Source: an uncultured Microbacteriaceae bacterium (lineage in GTDB: Bacteria; Actinomycetota; Actinomycetes; Actinomycetales; Microbacteriaceae). Taken from it: 64,000 bases of DNA. Each line of letters starts with the position of its first letter. Positions within the stretch are counted from its first letter, which is position 1. This document shows positions 17,433 through 24,990 of the stretch, one piece after another. Under the pieces are notes generated by a model. That model did no database searches and had not been told where the DNA came from. It was given only the letters and a program-made list of their open reading frames with translations. The position numbers were made by a program, and so were the translations under genes. Where the stretch lies: positions 89,800-153,799 of the forward strand of contig CAIOLM010000034.1 of the NCBI GenBank assembly GCA_903859205.1, written 5' to 3'.

Positions 17433-17516
17433 GGCGAGCCTTTCGTGTCTGGCATGGGCGAGAATAGAAGAGCGCCGCCTGCTACGCGGCCCCCGGTACC
17501 CGTGAAAGGCACATCA

Positions 17517-18644
17517 ATGACCAGAGTAGTTGGCGTTATCGGTGGCGGACAGCTTGCCCGCATGATGACTCCTCCTGCCATCAACCTTGGTCTAGAAATC
17601 TATGTGCTGGCTAAAGAAAGTTCTGAGTCGGCCAAGATTGCCGTCACCGCACTGGGCGACCACACGGATACGCAGGCATTACTCAATTTCGCTCGCGAGT
17701 GTGACGTGGTCACCTTTGATCACGAACACGTTCCGCAGTCGGTTCTCACCGAGCTTGTCGCTGCCGGGGTGAACCTGCAGCCGAAGCCAGAGGCCTTGCT
17801 TTACGCGCAAGACAAGCTGCTCATGCGCAAGCGTTTGGCTGAACTTGGAGTACCAATTCCGGGGTGGGCAGAAGTGACCACGGTCGCCGAGGTTGACGCA
17901 TTTGTTGCTGAGTACGGCGGCCGCGCCGTGGTCAAGACCGCTCGCGGTGGCTACGACGGCAAGGGTGTTCGGGTTGTTTCCTCGGGCACCGAGGTTGCCG
18001 ACTGGTTCGCGGCGCTCGCCCAGGGGGAGGCGCTCCTGGTCGAGGAGTTCGTCTCATTTACTCGCGAGCTCGCGCAGATGATTGCTCGCCGCCCGAGCGG
18101 TGAAGTTGCTCTCTGGCCGGTTGTAGAAACCATGCAGGCAAACGGTGTGTGTGCCGAGGTCATCGCTCCGGCCCCGTCATCGGCGGGCAAGGTTGCCGAC
18201 ATGGCCGCTGACATCGCCACCACAATCGCGCACGGGCTCGATGTGACCGGCGTCTTCGCTGTCGAAATGTTCGAGACCACCGATGACCGCATCCTCGTCA
18301 ATGAGCTCGCCATGCGCCCGCACAACAGCGGACACTGGAGCCAAGATGGGTCGCTCACGAGCCAGTTCGAACAGCATCTGCGCGCCGTGCTTGACCTCCC
18401 GCTCGGCGCAACCGCCATGGTCGCGCAGTGGGCTGTCATGTCAAACATTCTGGGCGGACCAGCATCGGGCGACCTCGACGCGGCCTCAGCTCAACTCATG
18501 GCTGAGTATCCCGAGGCCAAGCTGCACCTCTACGGCAAGTCTCCCCGCCCCGGGCGCAAGATTGGGCACGTCAACGTCATCGGCGACGAGCTCGATCGCG
18601 CTGTTGCCGCGGCGCGTGGCGCGACAGCGTTCTTTCAGGACTGA
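17517..18644 (+). CDS. purK: 5-(carboxyamino)imidazole ribonucleotide synthase
   Basis: This 375-residue ATP-grasp enzyme carboxylates aminoimidazole ribonucleotide on its amino group in purine synthesis. The N-terminus VGVIGGGQLARMM, the ATP loop VVKTARGGYDGKGV and the late VNELAMRPHNSGHWS are diagnostic. The ATG at 17517 has GAAAGG about 10 nt upstream. The longer open frame upstream is on the antisense side of dpm/gtrA and was not used. Paired with purE, 16 nt downstream. Confidence 0.95.
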   Translation: MTRVVGVIGGGQLARMMTPPAINLGLEIYVLAKESSESAKIAVTALGDHTDTQALLNFARECDVVTFDHEHVPQSVLTELVAAGVNLQPKPEALLYAQDKLLMRKRLAELGVPIPGWAEVTTVAEVDAFVAEYGGRAVVKTARGGYDGKGVRVVSSGTEVADWFAALAQGEALLVEEFVSFTRELAQMIARRPSGEVALWPVVETMQANGVCAEVIAPAPSSAGKVADMAADIATTIAHGLDVTGVFAVEMFETTDDRILVNELAMRPHNSGHWSQDGSLTSQFEQHLRAVLDLPLGATAMVAQWAVMSNILGGPASGDLDAASAQLMAEYPEAKLHLYGKSPRPGRKIGHVNVIGDELDRAVAAARGATAFFQD

Positions 18645-18660
18645 CGCCTAGCATGGTGGC

Positions 18661-19161
18661 ATGCCTGAAACGAAGCCACTTGTTGCTGTCGTCATGGGGT
18701 CGGATTCCGACTGGTCTGTGATGAGCGCCGCCGTCGATATTCTCAAGGAATTCGGCGTCCCCCACGAGGTTGAGGTCGTTTCTGCACACCGCACGCCCGA
18801 GAAGATGGTTGCTTTTGGCAAAAATGCCCGCGCTCGCGGCCTCAAGGTAATCATCGCCGGCGCCGGCGGTGCCGCCCACCTCCCCGGAATGTTGGCGAGT
18901 GTCACGCCACTTCCCGTCGTAGGCGTTCCAGTTTCGCTTTCCAAGCTCGACGGGCTCGACTCCCTGCTCTCTATCGTGCAAATGCCCGCCGGTGTGCCGG
19001 TCGCCACGGTTTCTATTGGGGGTGCGGCAAACGCTGCACTTATCGCCGTCAAGATTCTGGCCACGAGCGACGACTCGCTCATGGAGAAGATGCAGGACTA
19101 CGCAACCAAGCTGGCCGAAACAGTTGAGGTCAAGAATCTGGCGCTGAAGTCCCAGCTATGA
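18661..19161 (+). CDS. purE: N5-carboxyaminoimidazole ribonucleotide mutase
   Basis: This 166-residue class I PurE moves the carboxylate from N5 to C4 of the imidazole ring, the step after PurK. Motifs are [20 protein letters not shown] and the active-site [17 protein letters not shown] lies 6 nt upstream of the ATG, so besides co-transcription with purK it may have its own leaderless promoter. Its stop overlaps the next start by 4 nt. Confidence 0.95.
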   Translation: MPETKPLVAVVMGSDSDWSVMSAAVDILKEFGVPHEVEVVSAHRTPEKMVAFGKNARARGLKVIIAGAGGAAHLPGMLASVTPLPVVGVPVSLSKLDGLDSLLSIVQMPAGVPVATVSIGGAANAALIAVKILATSDDSLMEKMQDYATKLAETVEVKNLALKSQL

Positions 19162-20555
19162 CAACGAGCACCAACCCGATACGCACCCCCGACACCAACT
19201 CCCCTCGGATCATGACGAACCGGGGGGTGTGGCTCGTGGTGCTCAATGTGCTGTTCCCGGGTTCCGTGCAGGCAATCGCAGGAAACCGCCGTCTTGGCCG
19301 CATCGGTCTGGCCTCGACCCTTGCTGCCTGGGCGATTGTGATCATCCTGTTGGTGCTCAATGGGCTTGCGCAGACCTTCGTTCTGACGCTCGCGACTAAC
19401 CCGTTCTTCTTGGTGCTCGCCCAGATCGCGCTTGTCTACTACGCGATTCTGTGGGTGGTTTTGACCCTCGACACCTTGCGCCTGGTGCGCATCGTCAAGA
19501 CCGGGCCTCGCGCGCGCTACTGGATTCCCGGCGTCGCGGTCGTTCTTGTTGCGGTTCTCTCCGGCGGCTCCGTTTACGCATCGACCCTCGCCGGTGGTGT
19601 CTCGCGCCTCGTGGGCGACCTTGGTGTCGCGGGCCCAGCGGTCGCTCCGGTCGACGGTCACTACAACTTCATCGTTCTGGGTGTTGACTCCGATAAGCAG
19701 CGCGTCAAGGACGGGTTGAACATGCGCCCCGACAGCATGCAGGTCGTCAGCGTCGATGCCAACACGGGCAAGATTTTCTCGTTCAGCTTCCCTCGTGATC
19801 TGCACAACATCCCGTTCCCGGCGAGCTCGCCGATGCACAAGATTTATCCCGACGGGTACACCGAATCGAGTGCGGACTACTGCGACGAATGGGCGTGTTT
19901 GAACACGGTCTACGTCGATGCCGAACTCAACCATGCCGATCTGTATCCGCAAGCGAAAAAACTTGGCGTCTCGCCCGGAGTCTTCGCCATGATGGATGCC
20001 GCCGAGGGAATCACCGGGCTCAAGATTCAGTTCTACGCAATCGCCGACATGCAGGGTCTGGTGAGTCTTATCGACGCGCTCGGTGGCGTTGACATCAACG
20101 TTCCTTACCGGGTAGGTCTGGCCAATATGGATGTTCCCGACTCTCAGGTGCGTTACTGGATTCCAGCGGGACAACAGCATCTCGACGGGTGGCACGCACT
20201 CATGTTTGCGCGATCACGGCACGCTGCCACGGGTGACTATGAGCGCATGAAGCGACAGCAACTGCTTATGGCAGCGCTGCAAAAGCAGATGAATCCGATG
20301 AACGTTCTTGCCAAATTCCAGGAAGTCTCAAAGTCGGGCGGTCGAGTTCTGAAGACCAACATCCCTCAGCCCATGTTCGGCACCCTTGCGGAAATCGCGA
20401 TGAAAGCTCGTAAGGCCGGCTACACGGGTGTTGCCTTTACGCCGTACAGCGACCAGTTTAAGATTTACCCGCACGATCCGTCGTTCTCGAAAATCAAGAA
20501 CTACATCCGCTCGTTGCTTTACCCGCCGACTCCGAGCCCAACGCCGAGCAACTAG
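19158..20555 (+). CDS. LytR-CpsA-Psr (LCP) family cell-wall ligase
   Basis: This 465-residue protein would transfer lipid-linked glycopolymer onto peptidoglycan outside the membrane. The N-terminal 160 residues hold about four hydrophobic helices. The LCP catalytic domain follows from about 173 ([12 protein letters not shown]) with the conserved RPDSM and FSFPRDL, then [13 protein letters not shown] and the terminal-domain arginines of [20 protein letters not shown] proline/serine-rich tail ends the chain. It overlaps purE by 4 nt. The neighbouring O-antigen-ligase-like gene suggests a shared surface-polymer function. Confidence 0.9.
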   Translation: MTTSTNPIRTPDTNSPRIMTNRGVWLVVLNVLFPGSVQAIAGNRRLGRIGLASTLAAWAIVIILLVLNGLAQTFVLTLATNPFFLVLAQIALVYYAILWVVLTLDTLRLVRIVKTGPRARYWIPGVAVVLVAVLSGGSVYASTLAGGVSRLVGDLGVAGPAVAPVDGHYNFIVLGVDSDKQRVKDGLNMRPDSMQVVSVDANTGKIFSFSFPRDLHNIPFPASSPMHKIYPDGYTESSADYCDEWACLNTVYVDAELNHADLYPQAKKLGVSPGVFAMMDAAEGITGLKIQFYAIADMQGLVSLIDALGGVDINVPYRVGLANMDVPDSQVRYWIPAGQQHLDGWHALMFARSRHAATGDYERMKRQQLLMAALQKQMNPMNVLAKFQEVSKSGGRVLKTNIPQPMFGTLAEIAMKARKAGYTGVAFTPYSDQFKIYPHDPSFSKIKNYIRSLLYPPTPSPTPSN

Positions 20556-20567
20556 GTTCGCGCCCGA

Positions 20568-21893
20568 TTACTTGCGCGGATCGGTGGCGATCAACCGTGG
20601 ATGCTCGTTCAAGGTATCGGGCAGTTTGGTTGCCACTGCGCAGATGGCGAGCAGGGCCCAACCGCCCTCAACCAGGATGCGGCTTTCTGACAGGCTCTGC
20701 GCACAGAGGCACGCCAATAGAAAAAGCGGAAGCATGTGCAGGGCCACGAACGGGCGATTGGTTTGCAAATCCCAGCGCGGGCGATCGACGGCGCGGAACC
20801 ATGCGCGCCAGATAGCGGTGCCAATGAGGACCGCGAACATGACTCCGCCGATGACACCGAGTTGCATCAGCACATCCAGCCAAGCGTTATGGGCCTGAAG
20901 GTAGGTGACGCCGTGGCGAACAATGAGGTGATCGAAGGGGGCAACCCAGGGCGCCCAGTAACTAATCCAGCCCCAGCCGAGGACCGGTTTTTGCTCCCAG
21001 AGGTGCACGACGACAGCCCAGATGTCTGCTCGGCCCGTGAAGTCGGGGCTGCGGCCAACGACCTGAGCGATGACAGGGCCGAAGGCAAAGGCAAGAAGAC
21101 CAAGGCCGATGAAGATGAACAGCGCGCTCCAGTAGACGCGTCGGTGTCGCCCGTCACCTCGCTTGCGAGCCCACAGAGCGAAAGCCCCGCAGATGAGCAC
21201 GAGAATCAAGGCGAAAATCACCGTGGCCGATTGCGTCAATCCAATGCACAGCACCGAGACGCCGAGCCAGAAATAGCCCCACACGGTCCAAATCAGCTTG
21301 TCAGCCAACTGCACGCTGAAGACCACGATTCCCAGTAGCGCGACGAACCCGAGCAGATTGCGGTTGCCCATGATGCCCTGGATGGGACCACCCTGAAGGA
21401 TGTGCCCCTCGCACCAGTAGAACTCGCCCGGAACCTTGCCGTCGACCTTCAACCAGAGCGGAAGAACCGGGTGGCGAATAATCAGCGCGACCCAGAGTTC
21501 GAAGACAATCGACAGCCCGAGTGCCCAGCGCAATGCGACCCCGAGTGCCCGTACAAAAGTCGACCAGGGCAGCAGGTAGGCCAAGCCAAAAGCAACAATG
21601 GTGGTGCCATAGAGCGCGACGAGCGCGAGGGCGGTAGCGCCCCGATAGAACGACCAAATGAGTGACAAGCCCGCCCAAGCCAGAAAGACGACGAGGGTGA
21701 TCGGTAGTCCGCGATGGCGGATGCGCGGCCATCCCCGCACCAACAAAACGGCATAAATCACGATGGCAATCGCGCAGATGGCAAGGAATGCCGGCCAGCC
21801 GAGGAGGTTGCGCCAGAAGTCGCCCGCGAGAAGCGTGAACAAGGCGAAGACGGCTAGTGCCACCTCTGCCGAACGAGCAACGCGCGCTTTCAT
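20568..21893 (-). CDS. O-antigen ligase / Wzy-like membrane protein
   Basis: This 441-residue protein is predicted to have about 11-12 membrane helices and the Wzy_C/WaaL pattern in its second half. An extracellular loop contains GRADIWAVV, GWGWISYW and HNAWLDVLMQLG, where Arg and His residues are typical of this ligase/polymerase fold. It probably polymerises or ligates a lipid-linked glycan; the substrate is unknown. It follows the acyl-CoA dehydrogenase gene by 9 nt on the same strand and converges on the LCP gene with a 12-bp gap. Confidence 0.82.
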   Translation of the reverse strand: MKARVARSAEVALAVFALFTLLAGDFWRNLLGWPAFLAICAIAIVIYAVLLVRGWPRIRHRGLPITLVVFLAWAGLSLIWSFYRGATALALVALYGTTIVAFGLAYLLPWSTFVRALGVALRWALGLSIVFELWVALIIRHPVLPLWLKVDGKVPGEFYWCEGHILQGGPIQGIMGNRNLLGFVALLGIVVFSVQLADKLIWTVWGYFWLGVSVLCIGLTQSATVIFALILVLICGAFALWARKRGDGRHRRVYWSALFIFIGLGLLAFAFGPVIAQVVGRSPDFTGRADIWAVVVHLWEQKPVLGWGWISYWAPWVAPFDHLIVRHGVTYLQAHNAWLDVLMQLGVIGGVMFAVLIGTAIWRAWFRAVDRPRWDLQTNRPFVALHMLPLFLLACLCAQSLSESRILVEGGWALLAICAVATKLPDTLNEHPRLIATDPRK

Positions 21894-21902
21894 ACCTTCA
21901 GG

Positions 21903-23081
21903 CTAGACGAAGGCCGCGTGTCCGGTAATCGCGCGACCGATGATGAGCGTGTTCATCTCACGGGTGCCCTCGTAGCTGTACAGCGCTTCGGCGTCGGCAA
22001 AGAAGCGAGCAACGTCGTAGTCGAGCACGATTCCATTGCCCCCAAGAATCTCGCGGCACCAGGCCACAGTTTCGCGCGCCTTGGTTGTGGCAAAAGCTTT
22101 TGCCATGGCCGCGTGCTCGTCGTTCATGGTTCCCGCGTCGAGACCCAGAGATGCTTCGCGAACCATCGCGAGCGAGGCAGTGATGTTTGAGAGGCTCTTG
22201 ACAAGGAGGTCTTGAACCAGCTGGTGGGAGGCGATGGGCTGCCCGAACTGTTCGCGCTCTTTGGCGTATTTCAGTGCGGCCTCGTAGGCGCCGGCCGCAA
22301 CGCCGACTGCTTCCCAGGCGACCTCGAGTCGAGTGTTGCGAAGTACTCGGGCCGTGTCAGCAAAAGAGTTCGCGTTCGCCAGGCGATCCTCTTCGGCGAC
22401 TTCAACGTTCTTCATGGTGATGTGACCGTTCTGCACCATGCGCAACGAAATCTTGTTCTCGATTTTCTCGGCGCTGAAGCCGGGGGTGTCACTGCGAACG
22501 ATGAACCCCTTGACCTGGCCGTCGGCGACATCTTTAGCCCACACGACGCAGATGTCACCGAACGTCGAGTTGCCAATCCAACGCTTCTCGCCGTTGAGCA
22601 CCCAGACGTCACCTTTTCGCTCAGCTGTGGTGCGGAGTCCGCGGGCTGAGTCGGACCCGGAGAGGGGCTCGGTCAGTCCGAACGATCCGATGATTTCGCC
22701 TCTCGACATTGCCGGCAGCCATTGCGCGCGCTGCTGCGCCGAGCCGCACTCGCCAATGGAACCCATAGCCAGCCCGTTTTGCACGCCGACGTACGTCGCA
22801 ACGGAAGCGTCAATTCGGCCAAGCTCGAAGGCGACCCATCCGCGAAAGTGGTGCGAGTTCTCGAATGGCCACGATTCCTCGAACGCCATGCCGATGACAC
22901 CGGCATCACTGAGCCCTCTGATGATCTCGTGCGGGAAGGTGGCCTTCTCCCAGTGTTCGGTGAGAACCGGCTGAACGTCCGTCTCGAGGTAGGTGCGCAG
23001 GTTGAGCAGGAAGGCTTTCTCGTGCTCGGGAAGTGAACTCGAGAGAGAGTAGAAGTCGGAGGGGACGGGCGTGAATGACAA
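21903..23081 (-). CDS. Acyl-CoA dehydrogenase family protein
   Basis: This 392-residue flavoprotein oxidises an acyl-CoA at C2-C3. The signature FGLTEPLSGSDSARG, GEKRWIGNSTFGD and CREILGGNGI are present, with the catalytic glutamate in YSYEGTREMN near the C-terminus. The pattern is closest to glutaryl-CoA dehydrogenase-like enzymes, though chain preference is uncertain. The start taken is TTG at 23081, because AAAGGAG lies 7 nt upstream; an in-frame ATG further upstream has no ribosome site. The gene lies near purK/purE, as fadE25 does in mycobacteria by memory. Confidence 0.87.
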   Translation of the reverse strand: MSFTPVPSDFYSLSSSLPEHEKAFLLNLRTYLETDVQPVLTEHWEKATFPHEIIRGLSDAGVIGMAFEESWPFENSHHFRGWVAFELGRIDASVATYVGVQNGLAMGSIGECGSAQQRAQWLPAMSRGEIIGSFGLTEPLSGSDSARGLRTTAERKGDVWVLNGEKRWIGNSTFGDICVVWAKDVADGQVKGFIVRSDTPGFSAEKIENKISLRMVQNGHITMKNVEVAEEDRLANANSFADTARVLRNTRLEVAWEAVGVAAGAYEAALKYAKEREQFGQPIASHQLVQDLLVKSLSNITASLAMVREASLGLDAGTMNDEHAAMAKAFATTKARETVAWCREILGGNGIVLDYDVARFFADAEALYSYEGTREMNTLIIGRAITGHAAFV

Positions 23082-23222
23082 ACGAGGGCTCCTTTGGCCA
23101 GCGCACAGCGCACTTGTCTTCGATACAAGCACATCAGTCCGATGTCGTCGACACGAAGACGCAAATTAATCTCAGGGTGGCAATTCAGGTCGCAGGCGGG
23201 CCCGCTTGCTACCGTGGACGCG

Positions 23223-24425
23223 ATGCTGTTGAGACTCTCGAACTCGCCGCGCGACTACGCGTGGGGTTCGTCGACCGCGATTTCTGACCTCCTCGGCACA
23301 CCGCCCTCGGGAAGGCCCGAAGCGGAACTGTGGCTGGGTGCGCACCCGGGGTCGCCGGCCGTGGTTGAGACGGTTGGCTCACCGACCCTTGACGAGTGGA
23401 TTGCAGCTGACCCCGCTCGCGCCCTCCAGGGCGCCACCGAACTTCCGTTTCTGATGAAGGTGTTGGCGGCAGCCGAGCCGCTGTCACTCCAAGTTCACCC
23501 GTCGGCACAGCAGGCGGCCGAGGGGTTTGCACGCGAGAACGCTGCCGGTATTCCGATTGATGCCCCCGAGCGAAATTACCGGGATGACCGGCACAAGCCC
23601 GAGCTCATCGTTGCACTGAGCGACCCCTTCGTGGCCCTTTCTGGATTTCGACCACTGCATGAAAGCACAGCCGATCTCGCTGCCATCGCGGCAACCGATT
23701 CCCGGGCCACGACAGCATCTGCCTTCATCACTGCGCTCGCCGAAATTTTGGAAGAGAATGCGGAGACCGCCCTCGCCTGGGTCGTTGAAACGCTCCTCCG
23801 CGGGGGCCGTGCTGCGGGCGCGATTGTGACCGAGCTCATTGCGGCTGCATCATCGCCGGCAGCGCGCGAAGTGGGCGGATCAACCGCGCAGACCATCCTC
23901 GATCTCGGGCAGGCGCATCCTGGCGATCCCGGCGTGCTGATTGGTGCATTGTTGAACCGCGTCGAGCTTCGCCGAGGCGAGGCCTTGTTCTTGCCTGCGG
24001 GTAATGTTCATGCCTACCTCAAAGGCGTCGGCATCGAGGTGATGAGCTCGAGCGACAACGTGCTGCGCGGTGGCCTCACGTCGAAACACATTGACATTGA
24101 CGAGGTGCTTCGGGTTGCCGACTTTGGTGAGCTGGCGGAACCCCGCTTGGCGGGCATCGTGCGCAGCCAGACACTGACCGAATTCGCTCCAGCCGTTGAT
24201 GACTTTGTGCTCTTTCATTACCGGGCAGAACAGCCCGCGGATGCCCCGCCCATCGCCCTCGGAGCTGCTGGCGTTGCGCTCTGCACCGCTGGAGCAGTCA
24301 CCGTTCGCGGTGACAACGGCGACATCGTGCTCGAGCGCGGTCAGGCGTGTTTTATCACCGGAGACGAACGCACGGTCGTGCTCACGGGTGCCGGCGAGCT
24401 CTTCTTGTCCACAAATTGGGGATAA
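23223..24425 (+). CDS. manA: Mannose-6-phosphate isomerase, class I
   Basis: This 400-residue zinc cupin enzyme interconverts fructose-6-phosphate and mannose-6-phosphate. Metal ligands are visible in LQVHPS, DRHKPEL and AGNVHAYLKG, and the RGGLTSKH active-site arginine motif follows. The ATG at 23223 fits the usual N-terminus (LSNSPRDYAWGS). There is no Shine-Dalgarno, but TACCGT lies 7 nt upstream, suggesting a leaderless message. With ManB at 30171 and the mannosyl transferase at 16205 it supports GDP-mannose dependent glycoconjugates. Its stop codon lies inside a hairpin. Confidence 0.94.
   Translation: MLLRLSNSPRDYAWGSSTAISDLLGTPPSGRPEAELWLGAHPGSPAVVETVGSPTLDEWIAADPARALQGATELPFLMKVLAAAEPLSLQVHPSAQQAAEGFARENAAGIPIDAPERNYRDDRHKPELIVALSDPFVALSGFRPLHESTADLAAIAATDSRATTASAFITALAEILEENAETALAWVVETLLRGGRAAGAIVTELIAAASSPAAREVGGSTAQTILDLGQAHPGDPGVLIGALLNRVELRRGEALFLPAGNVHAYLKGVGIEVMSSSDNVLRGGLTSKHIDIDEVLRVADFGELAEPRLAGIVRSQTLTEFAPAVDDFVLFHYRAEQPADAPPIALGAAGVALCTAGAVTVRGDNGDIVLERGQACFITGDERTVVLTGAGELFLSTNWG
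24405..24413 (+). other. DnaA-box-like sequence at the end of manA
   Basis: TTGTCCACA matches the actinobacterial form of the DnaA box. A related TTATCCCCA on the minus strand at 24425-24417 lies 12 nt away. This pair is isolated from the denser group near 42-47 kb. Confidence 0.35.
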
Positions 24426-24433
24426 CCCCCAAT
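24415..24433 (+). terminator. Hairpin spanning the manA stop codon
   Basis: ATTGGGG and CCCCAAT form a 7-bp stem around a 5-nt loop; the manA TAA lies in the loop. A second weaker stem (CTGGGG / CCCTCAG) follows. There is no U-tract, so termination efficiency is uncertain. Confidence 0.4.
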
Positions 24434-24481
24434 ATCTGGGGAAAACCCTCAGGGGCGGGTCGAAACAGGGCGACATCCGAC

Positions 24482-24511
24482 TTGACTAAAGGTGAATGAC
24501 ACCGGTGTAAT
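24482..24511 (+). promoter_or_regulatory. Sigma-70-type promoter of whiB2
   Basis: TTGACT (24482-24487) and TGTAAT (24506-24511) are separated by 18 bp, the best consensus promoter seen in the window. It would give a leader of about 40 nt before the whiB2 ATG at 24560. Confidence 0.65.
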
Positions 24512-24559
24512 TAGGTAATCACGCGAACGGCGCGTGTCACAGATCGAGGCGATTCACAC

Positions 24560-24880
24560 ATGGCATCCGCATATACCACCTCTGTACCTGAGAACTGGTT
24601 CGTTGATCCCGTCCGTCTCGGCGTTCCTGGCGTTCGCCCCGCATCCGTCGAGGATGACGAGACGCAGCTCTCCTGGCAGGCCGACGCGCTATGCGCACAG
24701 ACTGACCCCGAATCGTTCTTCCCTGAAAAGGGCGGCTCGACCCGCGAGGCAAAGAAGATTTGCACCTCCTGTGAGGTGCGCAACGAGTGCCTTGAATATG
24801 CACTCGCTAACGACGAGCGCTTCGGCATTTGGGGCGGCCTCAGCGAGCGTGAGCGCCGCAAGCTTCGCCGTCGCGCATAG
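24560..24880 (+). CDS. whiB2: WhiB-family iron-sulfur transcription factor (WhiB2/WhmD-like)
   Basis: This 106-residue protein has the four cluster-binding cysteines of WhiB proteins at 45, 68, 71 and 77 (LCAQ, ICTSCEVRNECLEYA). These are followed by the GIWGGLSERERR turn and a basic tail that contacts DNA. The longer N-terminus and the location next to manA/manB match WhiB2 (WhmD), which in actinobacteria governs septation and cell division through sigma factor contact. A consensus promoter precedes it. The assignment to WhiB2 rather than another class rests on synteny. Confidence 0.9.
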   Translation: MASAYTTSVPENWFVDPVRLGVPGVRPASVEDDETQLSWQADALCAQTDPESFFPEKGGSTREAKKICTSCEVRNECLEYALANDERFGIWGGLSERERRKLRRRA

Positions 24881-24990
24881 TCGAACGCCGCCTCTGGGTG
24901 ACTGAAACGCCCTATAGACATGCCTGATACCCCGCCACGCCTACCCGCCTAGGGCTTGCTCGCGGGGGGCACTTTTAGGCTGTCCTAGAT

